From Candida dubliniensis CD36 (taxonomy: Eukaryota; Ascomycota; Pichiomycetes; Serinales; Debaryomycetaceae), in NCBI RefSeq assembly GCF_000026945.1, contig NC_012860.1:558001-622000 (forward strand): 64,000 bases of DNA. The letters are read 5' to 3'. The number at the start of each line of letters is the position of its first letter. Positions within the stretch are counted from its first letter, which is position 1. Position numbers and translations under genes: made by a program. The notes beneath the pieces were generated by a model. That model was not told where the DNA came from, did not search any database, and saw only the letters and a program-made list of their open reading frames with translations. Below, in pieces: positions 42,363 through 54,300 of the stretch.

Positions 42363-43415
42363 ATGGACTTTGACTTAGAACCTTCTTTAGAAGAATTAAT
42401 TAAGCAAGATACTTTGAAGTGGATATTTGTTGGTGGGAAAGGTGGTGTTGGTAAAACCACCACATCATCTTCCATTGCAGTTCAATTGGCTTTGCAACAT
42501 CCCAACGATGAATTTTTATTGATTTCAACTGATCCAGCCCATAACTTATCTGATGCATTTTGCCAAAAATTTGGAAAAGACGCAAGAAAAGTTGAAGGAT
42601 TGTCCAACTTGTCATGTATGGAAATTGACCCTGAAGCTGCCATGAGTGATTTACAACAACAAGCTCAACAATACAATAACGATCCAAATGATCCATTGAA
42701 AAGCATTATGAATGATATGACCGGGTCGATTCCAGGTATCGATGAAGCCTTGTCTTTTATGGAAGTCTTAAAACACATCAAAAACCAAAAAGTGAACGAG
42801 CTGGATGATTCCACAGACAAGATTTCCTATAGAACAATTATATTTGATACTGCCCCAACTGGACATACATTACGTTTCTTGCAATTACCATCGACATTGC
42901 AAAAGTTATTAGGCAAGTTTCAGCAGTTGTCAGGGAAATTGGGTCCAATGATGAGCATGCTTGGTGGAGGTGGCCAGGGACAACAAGATATGTTTGCTAA
43001 GTTGAACGAAGTGCAAAAAAATGTCGAGGAAGTCAATGAGCAATTCACCAACCCTGACTTGACGACTTTTGTTTGTGTTTGTATCTCCGAATTTCTTTCG
43101 CTTTATGAAACTGAAAGAATGATTCAAGAATTGATGTCTTACCAGATGGATGTGAACTCAATTGTGGTCAATCAATTGTTGTTTGCAGATGATGACGAAA
43201 ACCCATGTAAAAGATGTGTGGCAAGATGGAAAATGCAAAAGAAATATTTGGACCAAATGGCCGAATTATATGAAGATTACCATTTGGTGAAAATGCCTTT
43301 GTTAGGTTCTGAAATCAGAGGTGTTGAGAATTTGAAGAGGTTTTCAAAATTCTTGATCAAACCATATGATCCAAAAGTTGATCGTGCAATCATAACAGAA
43401 ATGAAAGAGCAATAA
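42363..43415 (+). CDS. GET3: Get3, ATPase for insertion of tail-anchored proteins
   Basis: 350 residues, the normal fungal size. It binds the C-terminal membrane anchor of tail-anchored proteins in the cytosol and hands them to Get1/Get2 at the ER. The deviant P-loop [10 protein letters not shown] is at 24-33, switch I follows at [12 protein letters not shown], and switch II at [13 protein letters not shown]. The Met-rich client-binding helices are around [12 protein letters not shown]. The zinc-binding CxxC is Cys282/Cys285 (NPCKRC). Codon 147 (42801-42803) is CTG, which would be Ser in this clade. The tail-anchored orphan at 56110 could be a client, as an inference only. Confidence 0.97.
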   Translation: MDFDLEPSLEELIKQDTLKWIFVGGKGGVGKTTTSSSIAVQLALQHPNDEFLLISTDPAHNLSDAFCQKFGKDARKVEGLSNLSCMEIDPEAAMSDLQQQAQQYNNDPNDPLKSIMNDMTGSIPGIDEALSFMEVLKHIKNQKVNELDDSTDKISYRTIIFDTAPTGHTLRFLQLPSTLQKLLGKFQQLSGKLGPMMSMLGGGGQGQQDMFAKLNEVQKNVEEVNEQFTNPDLTTFVCVCISEFLSLYETERMIQELMSYQMDVNSIVVNQLLFADDDENPCKRCVARWKMQKKYLDQMAELYEDYHLVKMPLLGSEIRGVENLKRFSKFLIKPYDPKVDRAIITEMKEQ

Positions 43416-43834
43416 TGGTTATGGTCTTATTCCCCTCCATTTTTTAATCACTTATATAGCCGTATTTAGAGTTAATATCAAAATGTGTAAATTATAGCTA
43501 CTAGTCTAATCCCGACCAGATCGAAACGAATGATTTGAGAGAGAGTCGCACTTGGTTAGAAACAACTGATGCATTAACAAACAGATTTTATTTTTTTTCT
43601 GTTGACTTTCATCTCAATTATTACTTTTTCCTTTTGATCAATTAGAAACCTTATTGAACAAAAGTCCCTACCAATTTGGGTCAGTGTTGAATCTCACTTC
43701 CAATACTATAAAGAAGAATTTGCAGGAAAGAATTAAACCCTTTTCTTTATTGAACAAGGACATATAATTTAGTTGTTGATTTTTACCTAGTACCACCGAT
43801 ATTTTTTTTTTTTTGCAAAAGTAATAAATTCAAA
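43416..43834. other. Intergenic region, GET3 to SERF-like gene
   Basis: 419 bp, the terminator side of GET3 and promoter of the small spliced gene. T14 lies at 43801-43814. Nothing else seen. Confidence 0.5.
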
Positions 43835-44131
43835 ATGGCTAGAGGAAACCAAAGAGAATTAGCTAGAGCTAAAAATTTAAAAAAGCAACAGGAAGCACAA
43901 AAAGCTCAGAAACAGGGAGATAAAAACAAGAGAATGGAGACTGATGCTGAAAAGATGAGAGCCAAGCAAGCAGCAGGTATGTAAGCTTTTGAATAAGGGT
44001 TTTCAGAGTAATCTGTTGTTGTTTTTTTTTTTCCCATCCTTGTTAGAAGTAATACTAACAAATACTAATTCAATTGGTTAGCTGACGCCAGAAAAGCCGC
44101 CGAAGCTTTGGCAAAGGCTCAAAAGAAATGA
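43835..44131 (+). CDS. SERF/4F5-family small protein, spliced
   Basis: Two exons, 43835-43976 and 44082-44131, give 63 residues starting MARGNQRELARAKNLKKQQ and ending EALAKAQKK. The N-terminal (M)xRGNQRxxAR signature is diagnostic of the SERF family, small basic highly charged proteins reported to modulate amyloid aggregation and to bind nucleic acid. Intron evidence: 5' site GTATGT at 43977, branch point TACTAAC at 44053-44059 and 3' site TTAG ending at 44081. Splicing joins a G to CT to make an Ala codon and keeps the frame. Without splicing the frame stops soon after GTATG. It is too short and interrupted to appear as a simple open frame. Its neighbours are independent genes. Confidence 0.92.
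43977..44081 (+). other. Spliceosomal intron in the SERF-like gene
   Basis: 105 bp with consensus GTATGT donor, TACTAAC branch site 22 bases before the acceptor AG, and a T10-T11 tract in between. It is the only intron I can support in the window. Confidence 0.92.
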
Positions 44132-44402
44132 TTTTTGAAGTTTGCCGTTTTCATAAAACCTATATAGATTATGAAATAAAAAGAAAGAATAACAATTGGT
44201 ATTTGACTTCAAATGAAATTCTTTATCACTTTACACAACAATTAGTAAAAAGAACGGAGGGAATTTTCCACGTCATTGGTCGCACACTCTGATCCGATTC
44301 AAAAAGCACCATACCCCCTGTTTATTTTTATTTCTATTCGCTGATTCTTTTTCTTTCCTGGAAAGTATATTTCTCCATAGATTCAATTGAGCACTCCTAA
44401 AA

Positions 44403-45212
44403 ATGTTAATCGAAGAATCCTTTCATGATGTGAAAACTGCAGATGGTACAACTATGCGTATTTACGTTTACCATCCTAAAATCCCCAATTACCCAAAAGT
44501 GAAATTCCCAGGGGTTCTTGTGTACAGTGAAATTTATCAAGTTACTGGACCAGTTTCTAGATTTGCCAAGGATATTGCTGGTCAAGGGTTTATTGTTGCA
44601 TGTCCATCCAGTTATCATAATTTTGTTGGTCCCGAGCCATTGGCATACGATGTTGAAGGTACCGACATTGGTAACCAATACAAGATTGAAAAAGAATTGA
44701 AGTCTTATGATGAAGATACCAATTTGACAATAGAGTATTTATTAAGCTTACCAACTTGCAATGATAAATTGGGAGCTACTGGTATGTGTCTTGGAGGCCA
44801 TTTGGCATACAGAGCGGCATTGGACCCCAGAGTCCAAGCTACAGTGTGCTTTTTTGCCACTGACATCCATTCAAAGTCTTTAGGAAAAGGAAAAAATGAT
44901 GATTCATTGGAAAGGTGTGGTGAAATTAAAGGTGAAATCATTTTAATTTTTGGATGCAAGGACAACCATGTTCCTTTGGAAGGTAGAGATTTGATTAGAA
45001 GCGAGTTAAGGAAGAAGAATGTTGAAATGACTTTTATTGAGATTAATGATGCTCAACATGCATTTGTTAGAGATGAGTTCAGCAAAGGGAGATATGACCC
45101 CGCAACCACCAAATTATGTTCCGAATGGTTGTTTGAATTATTCAATCGTAAATTGAAATTGGATTATGGTGACCATGATGGTAAGGATGTTGTTATTGAA
45201 AATGTATGCTAA
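44403..45212 (+). CDS. Dienelactone hydrolase family protein
   Basis: 269 residues of the alpha/beta-hydrolase DLH family. The triad is visible: nucleophile Cys129 in GMCLGGH, Asp187 in FGCKDNHVP and His219 in DAQHAFVRDE. An N-terminal beta region (TADGTTMRIYVYHP, PGVLVYSEIY) fits the fold. Bacterial members open dienelactones in chlorocatechol breakdown. Fungal cytosolic homologues such as AIM2-type proteins have unclear substrates, so the reaction here is not assigned. No targeting sequence is seen. Confidence 0.88.
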   Translation: MLIEESFHDVKTADGTTMRIYVYHPKIPNYPKVKFPGVLVYSEIYQVTGPVSRFAKDIAGQGFIVACPSSYHNFVGPEPLAYDVEGTDIGNQYKIEKELKSYDEDTNLTIEYLLSLPTCNDKLGATGMCLGGHLAYRAALDPRVQATVCFFATDIHSKSLGKGKNDDSLERCGEIKGEIILIFGCKDNHVPLEGRDLIRSELRKKNVEMTFIEINDAQHAFVRDEFSKGRYDPATTKLCSEWLFELFNRKLKLDYGDHDGKDVVIENVC

Positions 45213-45482
45213 GTAGAGTATGAAGCGATAAAACAAACCCACACATTGACTCAATGGATATTTTTTTGTTTAGGTAATGTATTATCTTCTTCCTATTACT
45301 GTGTTCTTGCTTTATAAGTATAGAATTAAAAATACAATTGTTTGTGTATTAAACACGACTTTTTCAAAGTGAGAAAGTTGTAAAATTTTTTCTTTTCACC
45401 AGTATTTTTTTTTTTTTTTTCACTCATCAAATCAATCTCAACGTAAGAACCACCAAAATAGATATACATATACAACAGCACC

Positions 45483-46535
45483 ATGAGACCAATAAAGTTG
45501 ATGGGACATGAACGTTCTTTGACTCAAGTTAAATATAACAGAGAAGGTGATTTATTATTTTCAGTAGCCAAGGATAATGCAGCATCTATTTGGTATTCAT
45601 CAAATGGGGAACGATTAGGTACATTAGAAGGACACCAAGGGGTAATTTGGTCTATTGATGTCGACCCAGAAACACACTTATGTGCAACTGGAGGAGGGGA
45701 TTTAGCCATTAAGTTATGGAAAGTTGAAAATGGTCAATGTGTGTACACATGGGACGCCCCATCTCCAGTAAGAAGAGTTGCATTTTCGCCAGATGGTAAA
45801 AAATTATTAGCCATTGCTGATCAAGTTATGGGTCATATTGGTACAGTTTCCGTATTTGATATAAATGATGATGATGCTACTATAAGCCAGCAAAACCCAG
45901 AACCTTCTTTAGTGATTGAAACTGAACCTGAAGGGTCAAAGGCCACCGTAGCGGGATGGTCTGGCGATGGAGATTATATCATTGTTGGCCATGACAATGG
46001 GTACGTTTCTAAGTACGATGCAAAAACAGGCAAATTGGTTACATCCTTACAAGCTCACGGTATACACAATGAAGAGAAAAATGTCAGTATCACCGATATT
46101 CAATTTGCCCCAGAAGACAGATCATATTTTATCACATCGTCAAAAGACAAGACCGCCACTTTGATCGACGTTGACACTTTTGAGATCCTCAAAGTATACA
46201 AGGCTGATGCTCCAATGAACACCGCTGCCATTACTCCTGTTAAGGACTTTGTCATTTTGGGAGGTGGTCAAGAAGCAAGAAATGTTACAACCACAGCTGA
46301 ATCACAAGGTAAATTTGAAGCCAGATTTTACCACAAAATTTTTGAAGAGGAAATTGGACGTGTTAAAGGTCATTTTGGTCCTTTAAACACTGTTGCTGTT
46401 CACCCTGATGGTACTGGTTACAGTAGTGGAGGAGAAGATGGTTTCATTAGAGTTCACACATTTGATAAATCATATCAAGATTTCCTTTTCGATGCAGAAA
46501 GAACTGAGAGAGCTGCTGCTGCAGGAACTATTTAA
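45483..46535 (+). CDS. TIF34: Translation initiation factor eIF3 subunit i
   Basis: 350-residue WD40 protein, the normal length for eIF3i. It starts [31 protein letters not shown], the conserved N-terminus of the family, and has about seven WD repeats (e.g. [64 protein letters not shown]). It binds eIF3b and eIF3g in the initiation complex. Strong codon bias fits high expression. A T16-T18 run lies just upstream of the leader, near 45405-45420. Confidence 0.97.
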   Translation: MRPIKLMGHERSLTQVKYNREGDLLFSVAKDNAASIWYSSNGERLGTLEGHQGVIWSIDVDPETHLCATGGGDLAIKLWKVENGQCVYTWDAPSPVRRVAFSPDGKKLLAIADQVMGHIGTVSVFDINDDDATISQQNPEPSLVIETEPEGSKATVAGWSGDGDYIIVGHDNGYVSKYDAKTGKLVTSLQAHGIHNEEKNVSITDIQFAPEDRSYFITSSKDKTATLIDVDTFEILKVYKADAPMNTAAITPVKDFVILGGGQEARNVTTTAESQGKFEARFYHKIFEEEIGRVKGHFGPLNTVAVHPDGTGYSSGGEDGFIRVHTFDKSYQDFLFDAERTERAAAAGTI

Positions 46536-46949
46536 GGGATTAATAGAGTTCTGGGGGGTTTGTTCTTAAAAAGTTATTTTTATTTTGGCATTAAGATTAT
46601 TTTTGATACATTTTTGTAGAGTTCTATTATTGTATATTAATTTTTGGAAATAAAATGACAGTTTCAGTTTTGATTTCCTGTTTTTTTCTCTATTGTACTA
46701 GACTAGAAAGAGCATACAGAGAAGAATCTCGTTTATTCTAGAACAATATAATTTTGAGTTGTCCCAAAAAAAAGAGCAAAGGGGAAAACGGGAAAAAGGG
46801 GGTGAGCAAGGGATTAGCAACTTAATTATGAAAAGAGTTTATATAAATAGAACTACACCAAAGCCGGAGTAGATTTTTTATTAATTTATTTTTGATTCTT
46901 TTTGTTTTTTTCTGGTTTTATTGAAGTTTAATTTACAATATACGTTACA
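46536..46949. other. Intergenic region upstream of the sHSP-like gene
   Basis: 414 bp. No gene seen. It is AT-rich, with a GGGGAAAACGGGAAAAAGGGGG stretch near 46780-46802. The AGGGG core in it would count as a stress element, but this is a weak match. Confidence 0.4.
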
Positions 46950-47531
46950 ATGGTGAACCTATTTAACAACTCAAACAATGCATATGATGCTGTCTTCAAT
47001 AATATTGGCACATTTGCACAAAATTCGCCTCGTGGCAATAATCGAAATTCAAACAGAAATGGTGTAAAAGTAAAAGAATTGAACAAAAACAATCAACACG
47101 AGATCCAAGTTTTTAACAGAAATGGATATCAAAATTTTAAAATTGAGATAGTCAGACAAGGAGATCATCTCTATTTGCAAATACAATCCCAAGTAGATAG
47201 ATTTGAGAGATATTTTAAGTTGAATACTGCAACTGAAGACATTAATAATGTCAAATCATATATCGAAAATGATTGGTTAATTGTCGTGATTCCGTTTATT
47301 AATAAAGGAAGTAAATCTCCGCCACCTAAAAATGTTCCGGAACATCCATCTAAGAAACAAAACAAGCAGCAGAAACAACAGAAACAACAAAAACCGCAGA
47401 AAGAATCAAAGTCAGCTAAGAATAAAAAGGTATTCGAGAAGAAGAAAACTGATAACAACCATCCTCCTAGTTTGCTAGACGCTGCTAGACGAAAACCATT
47501 TTTGGAAGAGGTTCCTGATCCAGGTATTTAA
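46950..47531 (+). CDS. Small heat-shock-like protein (alpha-crystallin fold candidate)
   Basis: 193 residues. An Asn-rich N-terminus (about 1-45) is followed by a region resembling an alpha-crystallin/HSP20 domain at about 45-117: FNRNGYQNFKIEIVRQGDHLYLQIQ, then FERYFKLNTATEDINNVKSYIENDWLIVVIPF, which matches the 'F.r.f.LP...d...i.A.y.nG.L.v.iPk' pattern. A Lys/Gln-rich low-complexity tail follows (KQNKQQKQQKQQKPQKESK), ending FLEEVPDPGI. The canonical A-x-x-x-n-G-v-L motif is altered (ENDWLIVVI), so it is divergent. Alternatives are a p23/CS-like domain or an unrelated beta-sandwich. Confidence 0.55.
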   Translation: MVNLFNNSNNAYDAVFNNIGTFAQNSPRGNNRNSNRNGVKVKELNKNNQHEIQVFNRNGYQNFKIEIVRQGDHLYLQIQSQVDRFERYFKLNTATEDINNVKSYIENDWLIVVIPFINKGSKSPPPKNVPEHPSKKQNKQQKQQKQQKPQKESKSAKNKKVFEKKKTDNNHPPSLLDAARRKPFLEEVPDPGI

Positions 47532-48345
47532 ATTTGCAGCATACGTATTATTTAGACAACTAATAAACTTAAGAAAATGTTCTTGTTTTTTTTTTTTTAA
47601 CGTCGTAAAATGAAGATCGAATGCTTCTTGATATGGCTCATTGTTAAATGAGATGTTTGACATTATCGTTTCTATGAATACAAAGTCAAGAAAAGAATCA
47701 GTAATTATCAAAATGGCCAGGAACCAGTTTACTACAACATTTGAACCAATTTTTGCATAAAATATTATCCTATAATTGCCATTTTTCAATTGTGTATTTA
47801 TTTTAAATTTATCGTCAAACGTTAAATGAATGTTGGATCACCATACGATATTGGCACAGTCTTCATTCCCGAAATATTCATATACAAGGGGGTTCTTTAA
47901 AGAGATTTCGGTTTCGGTTCAACGATGAACTTTCATACCGATCTTTTTTATAACTATAGTTTCCAGAAGATCAACTAAACCCTTATTTTTTCTTTGCCAA
48001 AAGAGAAAGCAACCATATAAAACAAGATAGACAAAGTTTGTGGAAATATCATCTATGATCCAATTATCAATTGTGGTACAAATATATATTTAATTAGTTC
48101 CCAATATGGTGATGTAATTACTGATACATAATGTGCAGGTTTTTGTTTTTGAGTACATTTTCACAACGTTATTTCTTTTTTCCTTTGCTATTCTTTTCTC
48201 TCTCTCTTATGTTATAGTGCCTATTTCGATTTGATTTTTGCAATTTTTTTCTTCCTTTCAAGTCCTTTATCTTCTTACTTTGTTCATCCCTTCAAATCTA
48301 CTTTTAAATAATACCCAGAAATTAAGGCATCGCTGAACCTAAAAG
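47532..48345. other. Intergenic region upstream of RAD16
   Basis: 814 bp. A 104-codon minus frame at 47475-47789 overlaps the end of the previous gene, is Phe/Leu-rich, and looks spurious. The last 170 bases are T/C-rich leader. Nothing else seen. Confidence 0.5.
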
Positions 48346-50886
48346 ATGGCACCTTCAAGAAACAACCTAGCAGAAAACGAGTCCTCCTCAGATTCAGAGA
48401 CAAGTAATATTGGTGGCGGATTCATTATTGATGATATTTCAGAAACCAGAGCAAAACGACCAAGAAGGGCAGCAGCAAACTCGTCATACGCAGAACTAAG
48501 TGACGATCAAGAAAGTGATTCTATCGATTCAGACACTTTTGCTAATGTTTCTGCTCCCGTTAAGAAGAGAAAGACGCGTGCATCTACGCGTGTCCAAAGT
48601 AAGGAGAAGAAGAAGAAGAAGAAGAAGAAAATAGCCAAACGGTCACCGTCTCCTGATGATGATGAAGATCAAGAGTTTACTTTAAGTTTGGATGATGAGA
48701 AAGAGAGCGATGCTACCGATGATGAAGTTGAATATATAGGTAGCAACAAGATAGAGCAAAATGGCTCTTCAACCACATCAGCAATAGATTTAGATGATGA
48801 CTTAGATATTGATAATGATCCTGAAGAAAACATGCCACTAGCATCCCGAAAAGCTCCCAAAAAACGCGGTAAAGGAGGAAAACGTACAAAGAAAGAACCC
48901 AAACCAAAGATGTCATACTATGAACGAACAACAAATAGGTTGTTTGAGAACCACCCGAATTTAAAGGAAGTATTTCCGTATTTGAAGAATACCCCGAAAA
49001 TCACACCAGAGAGAGCTGAACATCCTCCAGGAATGACAATTAAACTTTTGCCATTTCAGTTAGAAGGGTTAAACTGGCTTATCAAACAAGAAGATGGCGA
49101 ATTTAATGGTGGGATTCTTGCTGACGAAATGGGTATGGGAAAAACTATTCAAACTATAGGGCTTTTTATGCATGACAGGTCGAAAGGTCCTAATTTGGTT
49201 GTTGGTCCCACAGTTGCCTTAATGCAATGGAAGAATGAAATTGAAAAACACACCGAGCCAGGCATGCTTAAAGTATTGCTTTACCATGGCGCCAACAGAA
49301 GCAATAGCATTGAAGAGCTTTCACAGTATGATGTTATTCTTACATCTTATTCCGTTTTAGAATCTGTCTATAGAAAGCAGAATTACGGATTCAGAAGAAA
49401 AAATGGATTGGTTAAGGAGAAATCAGCAATCCACAACATTGAGTTTTATCGAGTGATATTGGACGAAGCTCATAACATCAAGGATAGAAACTCCAACACA
49501 TCAAGAGCAGCAGGCAAATTGAATACGAAGAAAAGATGGTGTTTGACAGGAACACCTTTACAAAACAGAATTGGTGAGATGTACTCGTTAATACGATACA
49601 TGAAGTTAGATCCGTTCCACTCATACTTCTGTACCAAATGTGATTGTAAAAGCGAGGATTGGAAGTTTTCAGATGGTAGAAGATGTGACTTTTGTCAACA
49701 TCCACCAATGTTACATACTAATTTTTTCAACCATTTCATGCTCAAGAATATTCAAAAATATGGTATTGCTGGTTTAGGATTAGAGGGATTCAATAACCTT
49801 AGACTGTTATTAGATCATATCATGTTGAGAAGGACGAAAATTGAAAGAGCAGACGATTTGGGTTTACCTCCAAGAGTTGTTGAAATCAGACGTGATTATT
49901 TCAATGAGGAGGAAAAAGACTTGTACCAGTCTTTGTACAGTGACTCAAAGAGAAAGTTCAATGACTATGTTGCTGAAGGGGTTGTTTTGAACAATTACGC
50001 AAACATTTTCACTTTAATTACCAGAATGAGGCAATTGGCAGATCACCCAGATTTGGTTTTGAAAAGGATCGGAAGTAACGCTATATCCAACGAGATTGAC
50101 GGGGTTATCATGTGTCAGTTGTGTGACGACGAAGCCGAGGAACCAATTGAATCAAAATGTCACCACAGGTTTTGCCGAATGTGTATTCAAGAATATATGG
50201 AGTCATTCATGGGTGCCAGCAATAAGTTGGAATGTCCTGTTTGCCATATTGGTCTCTCGATTGATTTGGAGCAACCGGCCATTGAGGTTGATGAAGAGTT
50301 GTTCACGAAAGCATCCATTGTGAATCGTATCAAGCTGGGGTCTCATGGAGGAGAGTGGCGTTCATCGACTAAAATTGAGGCATTGGTAGAAGAGTTGTAC
50401 AAACTTAGATCAGATAGACACACAATCAAATCTATTGTATTTTCGCAATTCACTTCGATGTTGGATTTGATTGAATGGAGATTAAAACGTGCTGGGTTCA
50501 ATACTGTCAAGTTGCTGGGATCAATGTCTCCACAGCAGCGTGACAACACGATTAAGCATTTTATGGAAAACACAGAAGTAGAGGTGTTTTTAGTATCATT
50601 AAAAGCTGGTGGTGTGGCATTAAATCTTTGTGAAGCATCGCAAGTTTTTTTAATGGATCCATGGTGGAACCCAAGTGTGGAATGGCAATCAATGGATAGA
50701 GTTCACAGAATTGGTCAAAAGAGACCAATTAGAATTACTAGATTCTGTATCGAAGATAGTATAGAGCTGAAAATTATTGAATTGCAGGAAAAAAAGGCCA
50801 ACATGATCCATGCTACTATTAACAATGACGATGCTGCAATCAATAGACTTACACCCGATGATTTGCAATTCTTGTTTATGAATTAA
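48346..50886 (+). CDS. RAD16: Rad16, SNF2-family ATPase with RING finger for global genome repair
   Basis: 846 residues. Rad16 works with Rad7 in nucleotide excision repair of silent DNA and as part of a ubiquitin ligase. The N-terminus (1-185) is acidic and Ser-rich with a basic Lys run. The SNF2 ATPase has [17 protein letters not shown] (Walker A, about 255-271), DEAH near 372, and [21 protein letters not shown]. An insert with [22 protein letters not shown], typical of Rad16, follows. The RING ([25 protein letters not shown]... CPVCHIGL) lies at about 589-634 inside the helicase. The C-terminal helicase lobe ends [41 protein letters not shown]. All catalytic motifs look intact. Confidence 0.96.
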   Translation: MAPSRNNLAENESSSDSETSNIGGGFIIDDISETRAKRPRRAAANSSYAELSDDQESDSIDSDTFANVSAPVKKRKTRASTRVQSKEKKKKKKKKIAKRSPSPDDDEDQEFTLSLDDEKESDATDDEVEYIGSNKIEQNGSSTTSAIDLDDDLDIDNDPEENMPLASRKAPKKRGKGGKRTKKEPKPKMSYYERTTNRLFENHPNLKEVFPYLKNTPKITPERAEHPPGMTIKLLPFQLEGLNWLIKQEDGEFNGGILADEMGMGKTIQTIGLFMHDRSKGPNLVVGPTVALMQWKNEIEKHTEPGMLKVLLYHGANRSNSIEELSQYDVILTSYSVLESVYRKQNYGFRRKNGLVKEKSAIHNIEFYRVILDEAHNIKDRNSNTSRAAGKLNTKKRWCLTGTPLQNRIGEMYSLIRYMKLDPFHSYFCTKCDCKSEDWKFSDGRRCDFCQHPPMLHTNFFNHFMLKNIQKYGIAGLGLEGFNNLRLLLDHIMLRRTKIERADDLGLPPRVVEIRRDYFNEEEKDLYQSLYSDSKRKFNDYVAEGVVLNNYANIFTLITRMRQLADHPDLVLKRIGSNAISNEIDGVIMCQLCDDEAEEPIESKCHHRFCRMCIQEYMESFMGASNKLECPVCHIGLSIDLEQPAIEVDEELFTKASIVNRIKLGSHGGEWRSSTKIEALVEELYKLRSDRHTIKSIVFSQFTSMLDLIEWRLKRAGFNTVKLLGSMSPQQRDNTIKHFMENTEVEVFLVSLKAGGVALNLCEASQVFLMDPWWNPSVEWQSMDRVHRIGQKRPIRITRFCIEDSIELKIIELQEKKANMIHATINNDDAAINRLTPDDLQFLFMN

Positions 50887-51034
50887 AGTGTGGTTGTAGA
50901 AATATATAGTTTTATCTTTTTTGTGTGTTTATATGTTTGAATAAATCAATTAGTTTGGCTTTGGACGTGACTAATTATAAATGCGGCTTTTTTTTTTTTC
51001 CCAGATTACTGTAAGGGCACCTCCGACTACCAAG

Positions 51035-51042
51035 TGACTCAT
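51035..51042 (+). promoter_or_regulatory. Gcn4 consensus site upstream of LYS2
   Basis: TGACTCAT, a full match to the Gcn4 site, lies 267 bp upstream of the LYS2 start. General amino-acid control of LYS genes is well known in yeasts. Confidence 0.6.
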
Positions 51043-51159
51043 TAGAGGCGATAATAGTGAATTAGAAAGATGCGAAAAGTTTTTTCTTGTACTATTTCGC
51101 ACGACTCAGATTATTTGCATAGAAGCGTTATCGGCAGTGGTAGCAAATTGTGTTTTGTG

Positions 51160-51165
51160 GAGTCA
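51160..51165 (-). promoter_or_regulatory. Second Gcn4-type core upstream of LYS2
   Basis: GAGTCA (TGACTC on the minus strand) lies about 144 bp upstream of the LYS2 start, at a typical distance for an activator site. Confidence 0.45.
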
Positions 51166-51308
51166 TTGAAAGAAAAAATAGCACGAAATTTATTACAATA
51201 ATTAGTTCAAAATTTTCATTACATTTCTACTTTTCATTTTTTCGAACACTTTCTTTTTCTCTTTTTATTTGAAGAAAACTTTAACGATTTTCAATTAATT
51301 TTGCAAGG

Positions 51309-54300
51309 ATGACTGACTTTTGGTTAAATTATTTGGACAATCCTACATTGTCCGTGTTACCCCATGATTTCTTGAAACCAGCCAATAATAAATCTGTGGA
51401 AGGTACCTATGCATTTAACATTGACAATAATAATGCTGATTTTAAATTTGGTTTGGCGGTATTTGCTGCATTAGTTTACAGATTAACCGGTGATGAGGAT
51501 ATAGTAATTGCAACTGACGAATCAGCCAACACTCCTGAGTTTATTGTCAGATTGAATTTAACACCAGAATTGACTTTCCAAGAACTTGTCCATAAAATAA
51601 CCAAGGAGTATGAGAATAACATTTCTGAAATAAACTACAAATCATTAGCTGAGGTTTCACATAGAATTAAAGAAGCTAAAAGATTAGATGAAAATCCTGG
51701 GTTGTTCAGATTATCTTATCAACATGCCCACTCAAATCAACAATTGAACACTACAGTGGAAGGCTCTATTCGTGATTTGGCTATCTACACTGATGGAACA
51801 AAGTTCACCATTTACTACAATGCCTTATTATACTCACATGAACGAATTGTGATATTTGGAGAACAATTTGCACAGTATTTATCAACCGTATCGAAAGATA
51901 CCAATACTGTTATAACCAAAGTGAATTTGATTACTGAATCACAAAAAAAGAACTTACCTGACCCAACAATCGATTTGGATTGGTCAGGTTACAGAGGTGC
52001 CATTCAAGATATCTTTATGGACAATGCCAACAAACATCCTGATAGAACATGTGTTGTTGAAACAGAATCATTTATGGATTCAAACTCCAAAACCCGTAGT
52101 TTTACTTATCAGCAAATCAACCAAGCTTCCAATGTTGTCGGTAATTACTTGAAAGAAACCGGCATCAAAAAAGGCGACATTGTCATGATCTATGCTTATC
52201 GTGGGGTAGACTTAATGATTGCTGTTATGGGTGTTTTAAAAGCCGGGGCAACATTTTCCGTCATTGATCCTGCCTACCCTCCGGCAAGACAAAATATTTA
52301 CCTTTCTGTGGCAAAACCAAAAGGGTTAATTGGATTAGAAAAGGCTGGTACATTAGATCAATTAGTTGTTGACTACATTAACAACGAATTGGACGTTATT
52401 TCTACTATCCCGCAATTAAAAGTACAGGATAATGGTATATTGGTAGGTGGTAAAATCGAGGGTGCAGATAACGATTGTCTTGACGATTATCAAAAATTCA
52501 AAGATCACCCAACTGGGGTAATTGTTGGTCCTGACTCCAATCCAACTTTATCATTCACTTCCGGGTCAGAAGGTATTCCAAAAGGAGTATTGGGTCGTCA
52601 TTATTCATTAGCTTATTATTTCCCATGGATGGCTAAGAGATTTGGATTATCTGACAAGGACAAGTTCACCATGTTGTCGGGTATTGCACACGATCCTATT
52701 CAGAGAGATATGTTTACTCCATTGTTTTTGGGAGCTCAATTATTAGTACCAACTGCTGATGATATTGGTACCCCTGGTAAATTGGCTGATTGGATGGCAA
52801 AGTATGGAGCAACAGTGACACACTTGACTCCAGCTATGGGTCAATTGTTGAGTGCTCAAGCCACCACTGCAATTCCAAGCTTACATCACGCCTTTTTTGT
52901 TGGTGACATTTTAACGAAAAGAGATTGCTTGAGATTACAAAGCTTAGCTGAAAATGTGTTTATTGTTAACATGTATGGTACTACTGAAACACAGAGATCA
53001 GTGTCCTATTTTGAAATCAAAAGTCGTAAAGCAGATCCTACTTATTTGAAAAATTTGAAAGATGTTATGCCTGCAGGTACTGGGATGCAAAACGTTCAAT
53101 TATTAGTTGTTAATAGAAATGACCGCTCACAAACCTGTGGTGTTGGGGAAGTTGGTGAAATTTATGTCAGAGCAGCAGGTTTAGCTGAAGGTTATCGTGG
53201 ATTGCCCGATTTAAACGCCGCCAAATTTATTACCAATTGGTACGTCAACCCAGAAAAATGGATTGAACAAGATGAAGCAAACAAGAAACCTAATGAAACT
53301 TGGAGACAACATGGATGGTTAAAACCAAGAGACCGAATGTATAGATCCGGAGATTTAGGTCGTTATTTACCTGACGGTAATGTTGAATGTTGTGGTAGGG
53401 CCGATGACCAAGTCAAGATCAGAGGTTTCAGAATTGAATTGGGTGAAATTGATACACATTTATCTCAACATCCTCTTGTTAGAGAAAATGTCACTTTGGT
53501 GAGAAGAGACAAAAACGAGGAACCAACATTAATTTCTTACATTGTTCCAAAAGATTCTCCAGAATTGAAGACATTTAAAGCAGACGTCGATGATTCGATA
53601 GAAGAAGCTAATGATCCAATTGTTAAAGGATTAGTTGCTTACAGAGAATTGATTAAGGATATCAAAGGATACTTGAAGAAAAAGTTAGCTTCCTATGCTA
53701 TCCCAACAATAATTGTGCCATTAGTAAAATTGCCTTTGAACCCTAATGGTAAAGTAGACAAACCTAAATTACCATTTCCAGATACTGCTCAGTTAGCGGC
53801 AGTTGCTAAATTAAGTGTTTCTGGCCACGATGCCAAAGTTGCTGAAGAAGAAAATTTGACCAAATTGGAAGAGCAAATTAGGGATTTATGGTTGGATGTG
53901 TTACCAAACCGTCCGGCAACAATTTCCAAAGATGATTCGTTCTTTGATTTGGGAGGTCACTCTATTTTGGGTACCAGAATGATTTTTGAATTGAGAAAGA
54001 AATTAAATGTCGAAATCCCCTTGGGGGTCATTTTTAAAAATCCAACAGTGGAACAATTTGCTAAAGAAGTTGAAAAAATAATCAAAGGTGGTCAAGATTT
54101 CCAATTGGCTGATGAAGGTAAAACTATTCAAGAAGAGAAGAAGGATGTTGCTGATTCTCAAAACGAGAACTTAAACTATGCTGAAGATGCAAAAGAATTA
54201 TCAAAATCTGCACTTTTGGAATCCTATTCTTCTTTGAAACAGCTTCCAACTGGATCGATTAACGTTTTTGTTACTGGTGCTACAGGGTTCTTAGGTTCTT

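Larger units (their letters stand above)
50887..51308. other. LYS2 promoter region
   Basis: 422 bp with T12 near 50989-51000, two Gcn4-type sites annotated separately, a near match (CGACTCA) near 51104, and a T/C-rich leader. Confidence 0.6.

Noticed and set aside
47475..47789. 104-codon minus-strand frame
   Set aside because: Overlaps the 3' end of the small heat-shock-like gene and has no family signature.
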